Positions 40,961 to 49,372 of a stretch of 64,000 bases of DNA are shown piece by piece. Origin of the DNA: Methylovulum miyakonense HT12 (GTDB taxonomy: Bacteria; Pseudomonadota; Gammaproteobacteria; Methylococcales; Methylomonadaceae); the NCBI RefSeq assembly GCF_000384075.1, contig NZ_KB913025.1, positions 1,306,119 through 1,370,118 of the forward strand, in the 5' to 3' direction. A program made the position numbers and the translations under genes. How positions within the stretch are numbered: position 1 is the first letter of the stretch; each line of letters begins with the position of its first letter. The notes below the pieces were generated by a model. It ran no database searches, was not told the origin of the DNA, and saw only the letters and a list, made by a program, of their open reading frames with translations.

Positions 40961-41551
40961 ATGAAAACTGCACATATTTTTAAAAAAGGTTGTTTGGTAC
41001 TGTTAGGGTTGTTTTTTTCAGCTACATTATGGGCGCATGGCGGGGCTGCGGGTACGGATACTGACCAATGTAAATTTGAATTGGAGCCTTCGCATTGGAT
41101 CCATTACACCGCTTACCAACCGGTGGCCTATTCAGCCGAAGAGTTTTGCGGCAGCCTTCCTGGAACTAACACCCGCACCCAATTAGTGTTCGACTATCAG
41201 GACATGCGTTATAGGAACATGACGGTCGAATTTGAAGTGACCAAAGAGCCAGAAGGCACCCGCGTGTTCTTCCTGCCAGCGGCAAAACATAAAGCCGGCA
41301 CAGTCAATCTTGATTTGCCTAACGGTGTGCCCGAAGCCGGTAAATATTTGATCCATATTACACTGGTTCCTGATCAAGGTGAAAGGCTTGATGCGCACAT
41401 GAGCTTTAAAGCCGGTGGTGGCGTCGCTGTGAGCAAAAATAACATCCTGTTGTATGTGTTTTTCGCCCTTGCTGGCTTATATGTGTTGTACCTATCACAT
41501 GCGGGCTTCAAAAGTAAAATCGACGAAATTATTGTTAAAGTTAAAAAATAG
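40961..41551 (+). CDS. PmoD/AmoD-like periplasmic copper-protein candidate, C-terminal TM anchor
   Basis: The 196-aa protein has a signal peptide whose likely cleavage (ATLWA then HGGAAG) exposes an N-terminal histidine, H26. The mature domain has C37 (DQCKFE), H45, H48, C63 (EEFCGSLP) and a beta-rich core; one TM helix (161-179) and a short basic tail anchor it with the domain in the periplasm. The layout AHGG, D-x-C, YQP, EFC and C-terminal helix recalls PmoD/AmoD, which bind copper in methane and ammonia oxidisers. I assign it by this pattern only. The ATG at 40961 has GGGAAGG upstream. The cupredoxin gene follows. Confidence 0.6.
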   Translation: MKTAHIFKKGCLVLLGLFFSATLWAHGGAAGTDTDQCKFELEPSHWIHYTAYQPVAYSAEEFCGSLPGTNTRTQLVFDYQDMRYRNMTVEFEVTKEPEGTRVFFLPAAKHKAGTVNLDLPNGVPEAGKYLIHITLVPDQGERLDAHMSFKAGGGVAVSKNNILLYVFFALAGLYVLYLSHAGFKSKIDEIIVKVKK

Positions 41552-41591
41552 CAGCGGCTTGCCCAAGTTTAAGCGGCGTATGGGCTATCAG

Positions 41592-41626
41592 CCCGATAAA
41601 TATCAGCTGAAGCGATTTTTATCGGG
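41592..41626 (+). promoter_or_regulatory. Intercistronic hairpin before the cupredoxin gene
   Basis: CCCGATAAA and TTTATCGGG pair across 17 bases, followed by TTGGTTTTC. It could attenuate or process the transcript between the PmoD-like and cupredoxin genes. Confidence 0.4.
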
Positions 41627-41656
41627 TTGGTTTTCAATATAAGAAGGAGACAATGA

Positions 41657-42580
41657 ATGGTGAAATTCTTTTCGGCGGGCCTGCTTATGGTTCTTTTTTC
41701 TGCATCCGTGGCGGCTGTAGATTATCAGGAGCATGACGGCATGCTTATGAACCATGGTGATGGTCATTTGATGGATATGGCTGGTGGCATGGTCATGGGA
41801 CAAAATGCGGATGTGTTGCCTGGTGGTTGCGATGGCATCTCCGAAACTAAGGAAATCACTGTTCATGCCGGTCATAAGTATGCTGAAAAATTTCCTGGAC
41901 GGATGTTCGCTTTTGACACCCAGGAATTTAACTTTAAGCCTTGCACAAAATTGACCGTGCATTTTGTTAATGAAGATAAGATACGCCATCAATGGATGAT
42001 GCATGGCCTGCCTAAGTATCTTTATCCTAAAGGTATGTTCCATCTGGAAATTTCTGGCCCCGCCAAGATCTCCGGCACGCTGATTTTGCCCCCTGGCGAC
42101 AAAACGTATCTGGTGCATTGCGATATTGCCCAGCACATGGAAAAAGGCATGAAAGCCCAGCTTAAAGTGGGTAAAGGGGACGGGGACTTGCCGAGCATCC
42201 CAGGCATCACAGCAAATGTAGTCGCCGATGACTACAATGTCGGCTTGCCGGAGTTGCTCGCCACCGCCGCTGCAGAAGAGAAAGCCGAGGCCAAAAAAGC
42301 GTTTGAGGCGCCTGTAGTTGCAGAAGCGGTTAAGCCAGCCAGCAAGCCCGCCCCCCAAGAACCAGAAGGCTTTATTACCGGTACGACCGTTATTGGATTG
42401 GCCTTAGGTTTGTTGCTTGCGCCCTACTTGGCGCGTAAGTTCAAGGGCATGACAGCATCGGAAATTATCGCCACAATTTTTGAAGGCATAAGCATGGTGG
42501 TTGACCGTGTTGTTAAGTTGGTTTCATCTTTATTAAAATTGGCGCTAAACAATAAAAACAAAATCTTGCCTAAAAGTTAA
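41657..42580 (+). CDS. Membrane-anchored cupredoxin with Met/His-rich N-terminus
   Basis: The 307-aa protein has a signal peptide, then a Met/His-rich stretch (residues 23-49, e.g. MNHGDGHLMDM) able to bind copper. The cupredoxin domain (65-172) has a type 1 site made of H111, C155, H160 and M165 (VHCDIAQHMEKGM). An Ala/Lys/Pro-rich linker follows, with a TM helix (about 252-272, GTTVIGLALGLLLAPYLA) and an amphipathic C-terminal helix. It is probably a periplasmic-facing electron carrier or copper chaperone. AAGGAGA precedes two nearby ATGs; 41657 is the one in frame. A strong terminator closes the unit. Confidence 0.82.
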   Translation: MVKFFSAGLLMVLFSASVAAVDYQEHDGMLMNHGDGHLMDMAGGMVMGQNADVLPGGCDGISETKEITVHAGHKYAEKFPGRMFAFDTQEFNFKPCTKLTVHFVNEDKIRHQWMMHGLPKYLYPKGMFHLEISGPAKISGTLILPPGDKTYLVHCDIAQHMEKGMKAQLKVGKGDGDLPSIPGITANVVADDYNVGLPELLATAAAEEKAEAKKAFEAPVVAEAVKPASKPAPQEPEGFITGTTVIGLALGLLLAPYLARKFKGMTASEIIATIFEGISMVVDRVVKLVSSLLKLALNNKNKILPKS

Positions 42581-42598
42581 ATAAAATCGTCGAAGAAT

Positions 42599-42629
42599 CC
42601 CCGTGCATAAAAAACACGGGGTTTTTTTT
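42599..42629 (+). terminator. Rho-independent terminator
   Basis: CCCCGTG/CACGGGG with A-rich loop and eight T residues, 19 bases after the cupredoxin stop. It separates the copper pair from the next three genes. Confidence 0.92.
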
Positions 42630-42662
42630 GGGTAAATGGCGGCATAGCCTGTGGGGGAATAA

Positions 42663-43088
42663 ATGCTGGGGAGCCTAACGGGATTGTCAGGGCTGTTTGT
42701 CAGCGCTTTTGTTTCATCTACCGTTGCCCCTGGTGGTTCGGAAGTGGTTCTGGCCTATTTGGCCAATCAAGGCCAGTATCCGATAGGGCAATTGCTTGTC
42801 GTCGCAACAATCGGTAACACCTTGGGGGCGATGACAACTTGGGGTTTGGGCGCGTTGGCGGCCAAAAAATTTCCCGCCGCCACGCTTTTGCCAACAAACA
42901 AACAAAAAGCGTTGGCTATCGTCAAAAAAACAGGTGTATGGATGCTATTGTTTTCCTGGCTTCCCGTGATTGGCGACGCGCTGTGCTTTGCTGGCGGCTG
43001 GTTAAGGCTGGCGTTTTGGCCCGCGTGCCTGCTGATCATGCTCGGAAAACTGGGCAGATATGCGGCCATTGCATGGGCATTCAATTAA
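42663..43088 (+). CDS. YqaA/DedA-type (VTT domain) membrane protein
   Basis: The 141-aa integral membrane protein resembles E. coli YqaA: SAFVSSTVAPGGSEVVLAYL, then GNTLGAMTTWGLG and FSWLPVIGDALCFAGGWLRL, a re-entrant-loop family whose members are proposed lipid or small-molecule transporters. It starts 33 bases past the terminator at 42599. The next gene starts 16 bases after its stop, so the two are co-transcribed. Confidence 0.8.
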   Translation: MLGSLTGLSGLFVSAFVSSTVAPGGSEVVLAYLANQGQYPIGQLLVVATIGNTLGAMTTWGLGALAAKKFPAATLLPTNKQKALAIVKKTGVWMLLFSWLPVIGDALCFAGGWLRLAFWPACLLIMLGKLGRYAAIAWAFN

Positions 43089-43104
43089 CAGAACAGAGGT
43101 GATT

Positions 43105-43890
43105 GTGGTACGGCATTTTCCTGAAGTGAATAAAGTTTATCTACATAAAAAAAGGGATTATTTCATTGCGGCCTTTACTTTTTTTTGCGTCGCCGTTTGC
43201 CTGGTCAGTGATGCGAATGCCGATATGGCAAAACAAAATGCCTTGGGTGTTTGTGGTTGGGTATTTTTGATTGGGCTGTTGTTAGGCGAAACTAAAGATG
43301 TCCGTGTACAAGTCCTTATCGCTGTCATGTTCGCCACCATCGGGGAGCACTTTGCGTCGCCTTTCATGGGGGGGTACACCTACCGTTTTGGCAACGTGCC
43401 GGCCTATGTGCCGCCAGGCCACGGCATGGTTTATCTGACCGCCGTCGCTTTGGCGCGTTCCGGTTTGTTCCTTAACCATGCCAGGCAAATCGCCGCTTTT
43501 GTGGTCGTCGCCTGTGGGCTTTGGTCATTATGGGGCATCAGCGGCATACCGGCGCAAGGTGACTATGTTGGCGCGTTGCTGTTTGTGGTATTTTTGGCTT
43601 ACCTTTTCAAAGGCCGTTCGCCGATGGTCTATCTGGCGGCATTTTTTATCACCACTTGGCTGGAATTGATCGGCACGGCGGTTGGGACTTGGAAATGGGC
43701 CGCAATTGACCCTGTCTTACATTTGCCACAAGGCAACCCGCCTAGCGGGGTTGCGGCTTGGTACTGTTTAGTTGATGCCGTTGCCATGGGTGGTGCGCCG
43801 CAGGCCATGAGGCTAGTAGGCACGGTGCGTGATTATCTGAAATCCCAAAAAATCCGGAAAAATGTTTATCAGGGTGCGGGCAGCGATTGA
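43105..43890 (+). CDS. Unknown polytopic membrane protein
   Basis: The 261-aa protein starts at a GTG preceded by AGAGGTG; earlier in-frame codons lie in the yqaA-like gene. It has about seven hydrophobic helices. A conserved-looking extramembrane patch GEHFASPFMGGYTYRFGNVP-AYVPPGHGMVY and another at GTWKWAAIDPVLHLPQGNPPSG are rich in Y, H, P and G and could form an active or binding site. I do not recognise the family. It lies between a YqaA-like and a superoxide-reductase-like gene in the copper/redox group, suggesting a membrane partner there. Confidence 0.6.
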   Translation: MVRHFPEVNKVYLHKKRDYFIAAFTFFCVAVCLVSDANADMAKQNALGVCGWVFLIGLLLGETKDVRVQVLIAVMFATIGEHFASPFMGGYTYRFGNVPAYVPPGHGMVYLTAVALARSGLFLNHARQIAAFVVVACGLWSLWGISGIPAQGDYVGALLFVVFLAYLFKGRSPMVYLAAFFITTWLELIGTAVGTWKWAAIDPVLHLPQGNPPSGVAAWYCLVDAVAMGGAPQAMRLVGTVRDYLKSQKIRKNVYQGAGSD

Positions 43891-43937
43891 CTTGCATCGA
43901 AAATTAACAATCCCATCATCAAAAATAAGGAAAAGGT

Positions 43938-44366
43938 ATGAAACGTCGTGATTTTATCCAATTAAGCGCAGCAGGTTTGGCCACCAGTCTAGTTGTGCCT
44001 GCAATTGCGCAAGCCGAAAGTGAAAAACACCCCGCCGCCACTGCGGACATCTACTACACTAAGGATTCTTTAGGGCGGTGGAGCGGTAAGGCCGCAACAC
44101 ATTTGCCTCATATCGAAGCCAGTAAGGCCGATGGCAAGATTACCGTCAAGGTCGTCACCCCGCATGAGATGAAAGGCTACGAGCATTACATCGTCAAGCA
44201 TGTGCTGTTGGACAAAAACCATCAGTTCATCGCCGAAAAAATGTTTAACCCTCTGGAAGATAAAACTCCTGTGTCTACATTCACCTTGGATGCCTATAGC
44301 GGCACCTTGTACGCCTTGAGCATGTGCAACAAGCATGATTTGTGGTTGAGTTCGGCCGAGGTGTGA
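43938..44366 (+). CDS. Tat-exported superoxide reductase-like (desulfoferrodoxin Fe-binding) protein
   Basis: The 142-aa protein has a twin-arginine signal (MKRRDFIQLSAAGLA) and a neelaredoxin/SOR-type domain. Expected centre II ligands are present: H55 (ATHLPH), H76 (TPHEMKG), H83 (EHYI), C130 and H133 (MCNKHDLW). The usual Glu-Lys before the first histidine, which aids superoxide reduction, is replaced by Ala-Thr, so chemistry may be changed or the site may serve another role. Export by Tat fits insertion of iron before transport. It is the last gene of the copper/redox group. Confidence 0.78.
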   Translation: MKRRDFIQLSAAGLATSLVVPAIAQAESEKHPAATADIYYTKDSLGRWSGKAATHLPHIEASKADGKITVKVVTPHEMKGYEHYIVKHVLLDKNHQFIAEKMFNPLEDKTPVSTFTLDAYSGTLYALSMCNKHDLWLSSAEV

Positions 44367-44494
44367 GGTATCAATAAACTGCTAATTACGCGGTTTCCAG
44401 CAGCATCCCCAGAAAAACCCTGTGATTGGCAGTGTGCGTTGGCTAGATTGTAAAGTGCGTAGCGCTAGCCATCCCTGTTGTAAGCCGGAAAGGT

Positions 44495-45544
44495 TCATAA
44501 ATCCCCGCCTTCGGCGCTTTCGTCGAACCAACTGATAATCTGTGCCTTGACATGTTGGGGGCTGATGGCCAGGATGCAGGGGCATGGAGTAAGGCTTTTG
44601 TCCCCACGGCAATCAGTCGAGCTGTATAGCGTGGTTGCAGAACGCCCAATAGGCGCCCATCTTTTATTAACCGTTGGTTTAGATTGGTACAACCCTAGCG
44701 TATGCAAGCCCAATGCCGCCGCCAAGTGTAGCGGGCCAGTGCTGCCCGCAACCAAGCCATCGCATGCGGGCATAAAGGTTATCAATTCATCCAGCGTCAA
44801 CTGTCCAACCGCATCAAGGACATCCCCCGTTGAATCAACAAGGTTTAGTAGGGGTTGGAGATAGGCTTTTTCAGCTAAGGTGCCAGTAACGATCCACTGG
44901 AACCGGTCGCGGTCAAATGAACTGACGAGTTCGGCATAAGCGGCCAAAGGCCATTGGTGGGCTTGGGACGTTATCAAAGAAGGGTGCAGGATAATGCGGT
45001 GCCTTGAAAAATCGAGCCCTATTTTTTCTGCGAGCCCGGTCGGGTCTTTTTGGGAAAAGCGGACGATATTTACTAAAGCCTGTCCGTTGCAAACGCCGAT
45101 GCCCAGTGGTTTTAAATATTCCAGATCGAGCAGGCGTTTGTTTAAGCCTTTATCCGCCCGCGAAATGGCGACATTGTGGGTGCAAAGCCACCAGTTATAG
45201 TGACGGTATATCGACCCGATGCGGATGGGGATTCCTGCTGATTTCGCAGCCAAACCGAGCTGTTTTGAGGTGTTTGCCTGGATGAAAACGTCAATATTTA
45301 GGCTTTTTAAAAGCGCGGCTAATTGCCCGGAGTTCTCCGGCATCGAATAAACTTCATCGACATCCAGGCAGCGTTTGGCAGCATCGGCCGCTTTGGGATG
45401 GGTTAAAAATAAAACCTTACTATCAGGGTAGCGCTGCTTGATCATACCCGCCATAGGCAGGCTGATTATCAAATCACCAAGATGCGAAGTTTTTGCAATT
45501 AAGATTCGTTGAAAAGAAATGGCTGTTTTCACTGAAAATTGCAC
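44495..45544 (-). CDS. Glycosyltransferase family 9 (heptosyltransferase-like)
   Basis: The 349-aa protein is of the ADP-heptose:LPS heptosyltransferase family. The N-terminal LIAKTSHLGDLIISLPMAGMIKQRYP and the C-terminal CDGLVAGSTGPLHLAAALGLHTLGLYQ (sugar-nucleotide site) are diagnostic. It has a GTG start with weak ribosome site. It lies 30 bases downstream of a second GT9 gene on the same strand and is probably last in a five-gene LPS glycosylation operon. Donor and acceptor are unknown; it probably acts at the inner face of the inner membrane on lipid A-core. Confidence 0.88.
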   Translation of the reverse strand: MQFSVKTAISFQRILIAKTSHLGDLIISLPMAGMIKQRYPDSKVLFLTHPKAADAAKRCLDVDEVYSMPENSGQLAALLKSLNIDVFIQANTSKQLGLAAKSAGIPIRIGSIYRHYNWWLCTHNVAISRADKGLNKRLLDLEYLKPLGIGVCNGQALVNIVRFSQKDPTGLAEKIGLDFSRHRIILHPSLITSQAHQWPLAAYAELVSSFDRDRFQWIVTGTLAEKAYLQPLLNLVDSTGDVLDAVGQLTLDELITFMPACDGLVAGSTGPLHLAAALGLHTLGLYQSKPTVNKRWAPIGRSATTLYSSTDCRGDKSLTPCPCILAISPQHVKAQIISWFDESAEGGDL

Positions 45545-45574
45545 TGGGTCAGAGAGCTTTGCCGGTAGCTGTTT

Positions 45575-46591
45575 TTAATGGACGAAAATATCATCATATA
45601 GCGTGTCCAAGTAAGCTTTTATTTCAATAGGCTGGATCGCCTGTGTGCAAGGGCAGGAGGTTTTGTCCACCCGGCAATCATTGCAGGTTTTGTTGAGCAC
45701 AAAAACTTTCACATGTTCCCCTATCGGTTGCCAGCGTCCGGGATGGATGGGCCGCATAGGCTGGTAAATGCCCAAGGCGTGTTTCTGTAGTGCGGCGGCG
45801 ATATGTAAAGGCCCGGTGCTGCAGGCGACCAGCCCGTCACAGGCGGCAATAAAAGGGATGAACTCAGGGAGCGTCATTAAGCCGCTGATGTCGGTGACCC
45901 GTTCACCCACGGCCTCCAGCAAAGGTTGTAAACCGGCTTTTTCATTAGCCGTGCCCGATATAAAAATTTGAAACTTTTCGGTGTCCAGCAGCTTAATCAA
46001 GCTTACATAATGGTTCAGATCCCACTCCCTGGCACTGCCACGCGATTTAGGGTGCAGGATGATTTTGAACTTGTCGGCCTGCAATAAGGTGGCGAATTGT
46101 GGCGGCAAAACAGACAGGTTGCTCATATCTGTCAATTCTGCGATTTCCGGCAATGAAAAATCGTGGTCTATTCCAAATGGCTTCAGCAGCTTTAGGTTTA
46201 ATTGCGCCTCATGCAAATGCGAGCGGTTCCGGCTTAGTTTGACCAGCTTGTTGCAGGTCAGCCAATGGAACCAGCGGTTAGTCGTGCCAATGCGTAAAGG
46301 GATCTGTAATTCTTTGGCCCGTTTGGCGATTTCGGCCCTAGGCAGGATGTGTAACAGGCACTGTGGCGGTTCTCCAGCCAAAGTGACTGGCTGGTTCAAG
46401 AATTCTTCTTTATCAACAAAAACGTCAATATACGGGCAAGATTCGATAATGGCTTTGGTGTAAGCGGTGCCAATAAAGCCGACCGTCATCTCGGGAAAAT
46501 GTTGCTTTATGACGGCGGCTACAGGGAGTGTCAGGACGACGTCACCTAAGCTGTCAGTACGGCTGATGAGGATATTAGTGGGTGCTTTCAT
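45575..46591 (-). CDS. Glycosyltransferase family 9 (heptosyltransferase-like)
   Basis: The 338-aa protein is a paralogue of the next downstream GT9, with LISRTDSLGDVVLTLPVAAVIKQHFP near the N-terminus and CDGLVACSTGPLHIAAALQKHALGIYQP near the C-terminus. A cysteine-rich tail (KTCNDCRVDKTSCPCTQAI) resembles the RGDKSLTPCPC element of its neighbour. It lies six bases after the GT2 gene at 46598. It probably adds a core heptose or similar sugar. Confidence 0.88.
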   Translation of the reverse strand: MKAPTNILISRTDSLGDVVLTLPVAAVIKQHFPEMTVGFIGTAYTKAIIESCPYIDVFVDKEEFLNQPVTLAGEPPQCLLHILPRAEIAKRAKELQIPLRIGTTNRWFHWLTCNKLVKLSRNRSHLHEAQLNLKLLKPFGIDHDFSLPEIAELTDMSNLSVLPPQFATLLQADKFKIILHPKSRGSAREWDLNHYVSLIKLLDTEKFQIFISGTANEKAGLQPLLEAVGERVTDISGLMTLPEFIPFIAACDGLVACSTGPLHIAAALQKHALGIYQPMRPIHPGRWQPIGEHVKVFVLNKTCNDCRVDKTSCPCTQAIQPIEIKAYLDTLYDDIFVH

Positions 46592-46597
46592 AAAGTA

Positions 46598-47545
46598 TCA
46601 GATCATTTTAAAAAAAACTTTAACGCAGTGGAGCCGCCGTTTTAATTCAGTATGACGATACTTTTTATGCAGCAAAATTTTATTACGGTGTTGGAAAAAT
46701 AGGCGCATTCTTAAAAAGTTATTGCTTAATGAGTAATTTTCATGGCTTTTGTATAGTTGGTCAATGACTTGTTTTTCAGGCAAATGGCCGGGGCATTTAT
46801 CATACAGGGTTTTCAAGCGTTGTCGGGCATTCGCTATGTGTTCTTGTTTCGTCCTTTTCTTTCCGGCCAGTTTTTTTCTAGTTTTCTTATCGAGTGCGTT
46901 GGTTAAATTAGCGTCATGAAGGCGATACTGCACCAGCACTTCATCAACAAATTTTACCGAACTATCAAGTGTGGCAACAAACCCTAGCCAATTGTCATGT
47001 GAAAAAATGACGGGGAAGGGCACCGCTGCCAGAGCCAGTTTTTTTGTCATGAGGATGGCATGCCCTAGTGCTGATATGCCCACTTCGATATACATAAGGG
47101 GGCTATCAAAGTCTGTCAGGGTTTTAATGTCGCTCATTTTTTTTCCGAGCAATCGCCCCCCGCCATCTATAAGCTCAGAATCACAATACGCGATGGCGTG
47201 GTCGCCTATATGCTTGACCAAAACTTCGATTTTAGTCGGCAGCCAGATATCATCTTGGTCACAGGGTGCAATATAGTCACCGTTGGCCAATAAAAAACCT
47301 TTTTCAAAGTTTTTGACATGGCCTAAGTTTTGCCCATTTATGACCACCGTGAAATTGCTATGTTTGGCGGCATACTGGTTGAGTAAGGCTACCGTATTGT
47401 CAGCGGATCCGTCATCAAGGGCAATGATTTCAATATTTTTGTAAGTTTGCCGTAATATGCTGTCCAGTTGGTCTTGTAAAAAACGTCCTCCGTTATAGGT
47501 TGTCAAAACGACTGATACTAAAGGGTTATTTGTAGTGGTGTCCAT
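46598..47545 (-). CDS. Glycosyltransferase family 2
   Basis: The 315-aa GT-A enzyme has VSVVLTTYNGGRFLQDQLDS, IEIIALDDGSADNT and CDQDDIWLPTKIE, the DxD-like divalent-metal/UDP-sugar site. The C-terminal third is basic and helical. It is clearly paralogous to the adjacent gene at 47589, down to the shared C-terminus (KVFFKMI against KVFFKII), so the pair arose by tandem duplication. Its acceptor is probably a growing LPS oligosaccharide. Confidence 0.9.
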   Translation of the reverse strand: MDTTTNNPLVSVVLTTYNGGRFLQDQLDSILRQTYKNIEIIALDDGSADNTVALLNQYAAKHSNFTVVINGQNLGHVKNFEKGFLLANGDYIAPCDQDDIWLPTKIEVLVKHIGDHAIAYCDSELIDGGGRLLGKKMSDIKTLTDFDSPLMYIEVGISALGHAILMTKKLALAAVPFPVIFSHDNWLGFVATLDSSVKFVDEVLVQYRLHDANLTNALDKKTRKKLAGKKRTKQEHIANARQRLKTLYDKCPGHLPEKQVIDQLYKSHENYSLSNNFLRMRLFFQHRNKILLHKKYRHTELKRRLHCVKVFFKMI

Positions 47546-47588
47546 AATTGCCGTTCAATGCGGCTGAAAATATTGGCGGATAGGGTGC

Positions 47589-48527
47589 TTAAATTATTTT
47601 AAAAAAAACTTTTAAGCAGTATAGCCAGCGCCTTAGCTCGTTACGCTTTTTATGCATCAGGATTTCTTTGCGGTATTTAAAAAAAAGGCGGGTGCGGGCC
47701 AGGTTATTTGCAAGCGAATAATTGAGATAACTTTTACATAGGTCTTTAAAAAACTGCTTTTCCTCAATCAGATGGTCTGGGCATTTGTCATGGAACAATT
47801 GTATCCGTTGCCTTGCCTTTTGTAGCTGTTGTTGGGATGTCGCTTTTAACCTGTTTTTTTTGGCGTCTTTTTTAAGGAACGCCCCATAGACATTGTTTTC
47901 ATGCCGCCGGTACAGCACCAATACTTCATTGACAAATTTGAGCGAACTATTGAAAGTGGCGACAAAACCCAACCAATTGTCGTGGGACATGAGTGTAGGG
48001 AAAGGCATCGCCTCGAGCGCAACTTGTTTTTTTATGAGCATGGCATGGCTCGGTGCTGACGCGCCCACCGTATACATGATCGGCGTGTTGAAATCGGCAA
48101 GCGTCTTGGTGTCGCTCATACTTTTGCCGATAATCCCCCCCGAGCTGTTTATAAAAGCAGAATTGCAATAAGCTATCGCATGGTCACCGATGCTTGCCAT
48201 TAAGGTTTCGATTTTGCTAGGCAACCAAATATCGTCCTGGTCGCAAGGGGCAATATAATCACCTGCCGCCAGCAAGAAACCTTTTTCAAAGTTCTTCTGG
48301 TAGCCTAGGTTTTGCCCGTTCCTAACAACGGTAAAATTGGCATGCCGGGCGGCATAATCGTTAAGTATTGACAGTGTGTTGTCTGTAGAGCAATCATCAA
48401 CAGCGATGATTTCAATATTTTTGTAGGTTTGTTGGATGACACTGTCAAGTTGCTCGTTTAAGAAACGTTCGCCATTATAAGTTGCGATAACTATCGACAC
48501 TAAAGGGGTATTTAAAATCGCGTTCAT
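47589..48527 (-). CDS. Glycosyltransferase family 2 (tandem paralogue)
   Basis: The 312-aa protein is colinear with its neighbour: VSIVIATYNGERFLNEQLDS, IEIIAVDDCSTDNT, CDQDDIWLPSKIE and MSHDNWLGFVATF. Divergence is spread along the length, so the duplication is not recent. Its ATG overlaps the stop of the unknown gene at 48524 by four bases (ATGA), which implies translational coupling. Likely another sugar-adding step in the same polysaccharide. Confidence 0.9.
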   Translation of the reverse strand: MNAILNTPLVSIVIATYNGERFLNEQLDSVIQQTYKNIEIIAVDDCSTDNTLSILNDYAARHANFTVVRNGQNLGYQKNFEKGFLLAAGDYIAPCDQDDIWLPSKIETLMASIGDHAIAYCNSAFINSSGGIIGKSMSDTKTLADFNTPIMYTVGASAPSHAMLIKKQVALEAMPFPTLMSHDNWLGFVATFNSSLKFVNEVLVLYRRHENNVYGAFLKKDAKKNRLKATSQQQLQKARQRIQLFHDKCPDHLIEEKQFFKDLCKSYLNYSLANNLARTRLFFKYRKEILMHKKRNELRRWLYCLKVFFKII

Positions 48528-49156
48528 AGTGCAATGCTATTAGTGGATAGCCAGAATGGCTTTTCAGCTTTTAGTCCCCAAAGGAGATAGCCCAAACGGT
48601 GGGGATTAATCATCCGTCCTTCTAAATTACAGGGGGATTTGGCGGTTGATTTTTCTGCGGTGGGCGTGGTTTTAAGGGCAACAGCTCCAACGTGTGGCTT
48701 TTCAAATGTTCCTTTAAACCCGTACCTGGCGGCAAAGGGGGCGTCGCCACAAAAATATCCATGTGTCCCTTGGGTGATGGGATTGGCATGTGCCGGGACT
48801 TGAAATGCCGACGTAGCAGGATAATTTGTCCTTACCGCATAAAAAGTCCCATTAGGCTTAACCCCCCGCCAAATTTCATCATCCGTTAACTCTACAGAAG
48901 GTAATCTAGTTTTGCCCGTATCCAGTAGCAGCAATTGCCGGGGCGTCTGTCCGATAAAATCGGATGCGCGGGCACTATCAAAATAATTGCCTTCAAACGG
49001 AAGGGCGTTTATGAGCGGGTTAGCTTGGACATAAGTGACGCCCCCGGTAACATGATAGCCTCGGTCGGCACCATATGGCCCTTCATGATGATATGGGTTT
49101 CGGGGGCCGCCATTGCAACCTAAACCTGGCGGCCTTCTGTTTCTTGTTTCAGCCAT
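48524..49156 (-). CDS. Unknown protein coupled to LPS glycosyltransferase
   Basis: The 210-aa protein is not recognised. It has no signal peptide or TM segment. The N-terminal third is rich in Gly/Pro/Tyr/Asn (GCNGGPRNPYHHEGPYGADR); a middle part reads DFIGQTPRQLLLLDTGKTRLP and EIWRGVKPNGTFYAVRTN. Its stop overlaps the next GT2 start (ATGA), so it is first gene of that operon and likely real. The start is uncertain: ATG at 49156 or a TTG two codons earlier, with a poor ribosome site. It could be a sugar-modifying enzyme or regulator; I do not assign a function. Confidence 0.5.
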   Translation of the reverse strand: MAETRNRRPPGLGCNGGPRNPYHHEGPYGADRGYHVTGGVTYVQANPLINALPFEGNYFDSARASDFIGQTPRQLLLLDTGKTRLPSVELTDDEIWRGVKPNGTFYAVRTNYPATSAFQVPAHANPITQGTHGYFCGDAPFAARYGFKGTFEKPHVGAVALKTTPTAEKSTAKSPCNLEGRMINPHRLGYLLWGLKAEKPFWLSTNSIAL

Positions 49157-49372
49157 GGGCAATATGCGATTTAAATAAGTGGGTTAACTTGCCGTTGAAA
49201 AAAGCCAATTGTCATTGAATTGAATTATTATATAGCGCCAACTTGGCCGGGAAGCAGTTTTCCAATAAAGGCTTAGGTTTTTATAGAGAGCCTTACGGCT
49301 ATAAAATTTACCGTTTTTCCACAATCAACCACAATTGTTGCCATCACTTGGGTATCTGAAGGTTAAAGCTGA

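Noticed and set aside
44367-44494. Possible small gene between the SOR-like gene and the GT9 gene
   Set aside because: Short frames here overlap the GT9 3' end or lack start signals.
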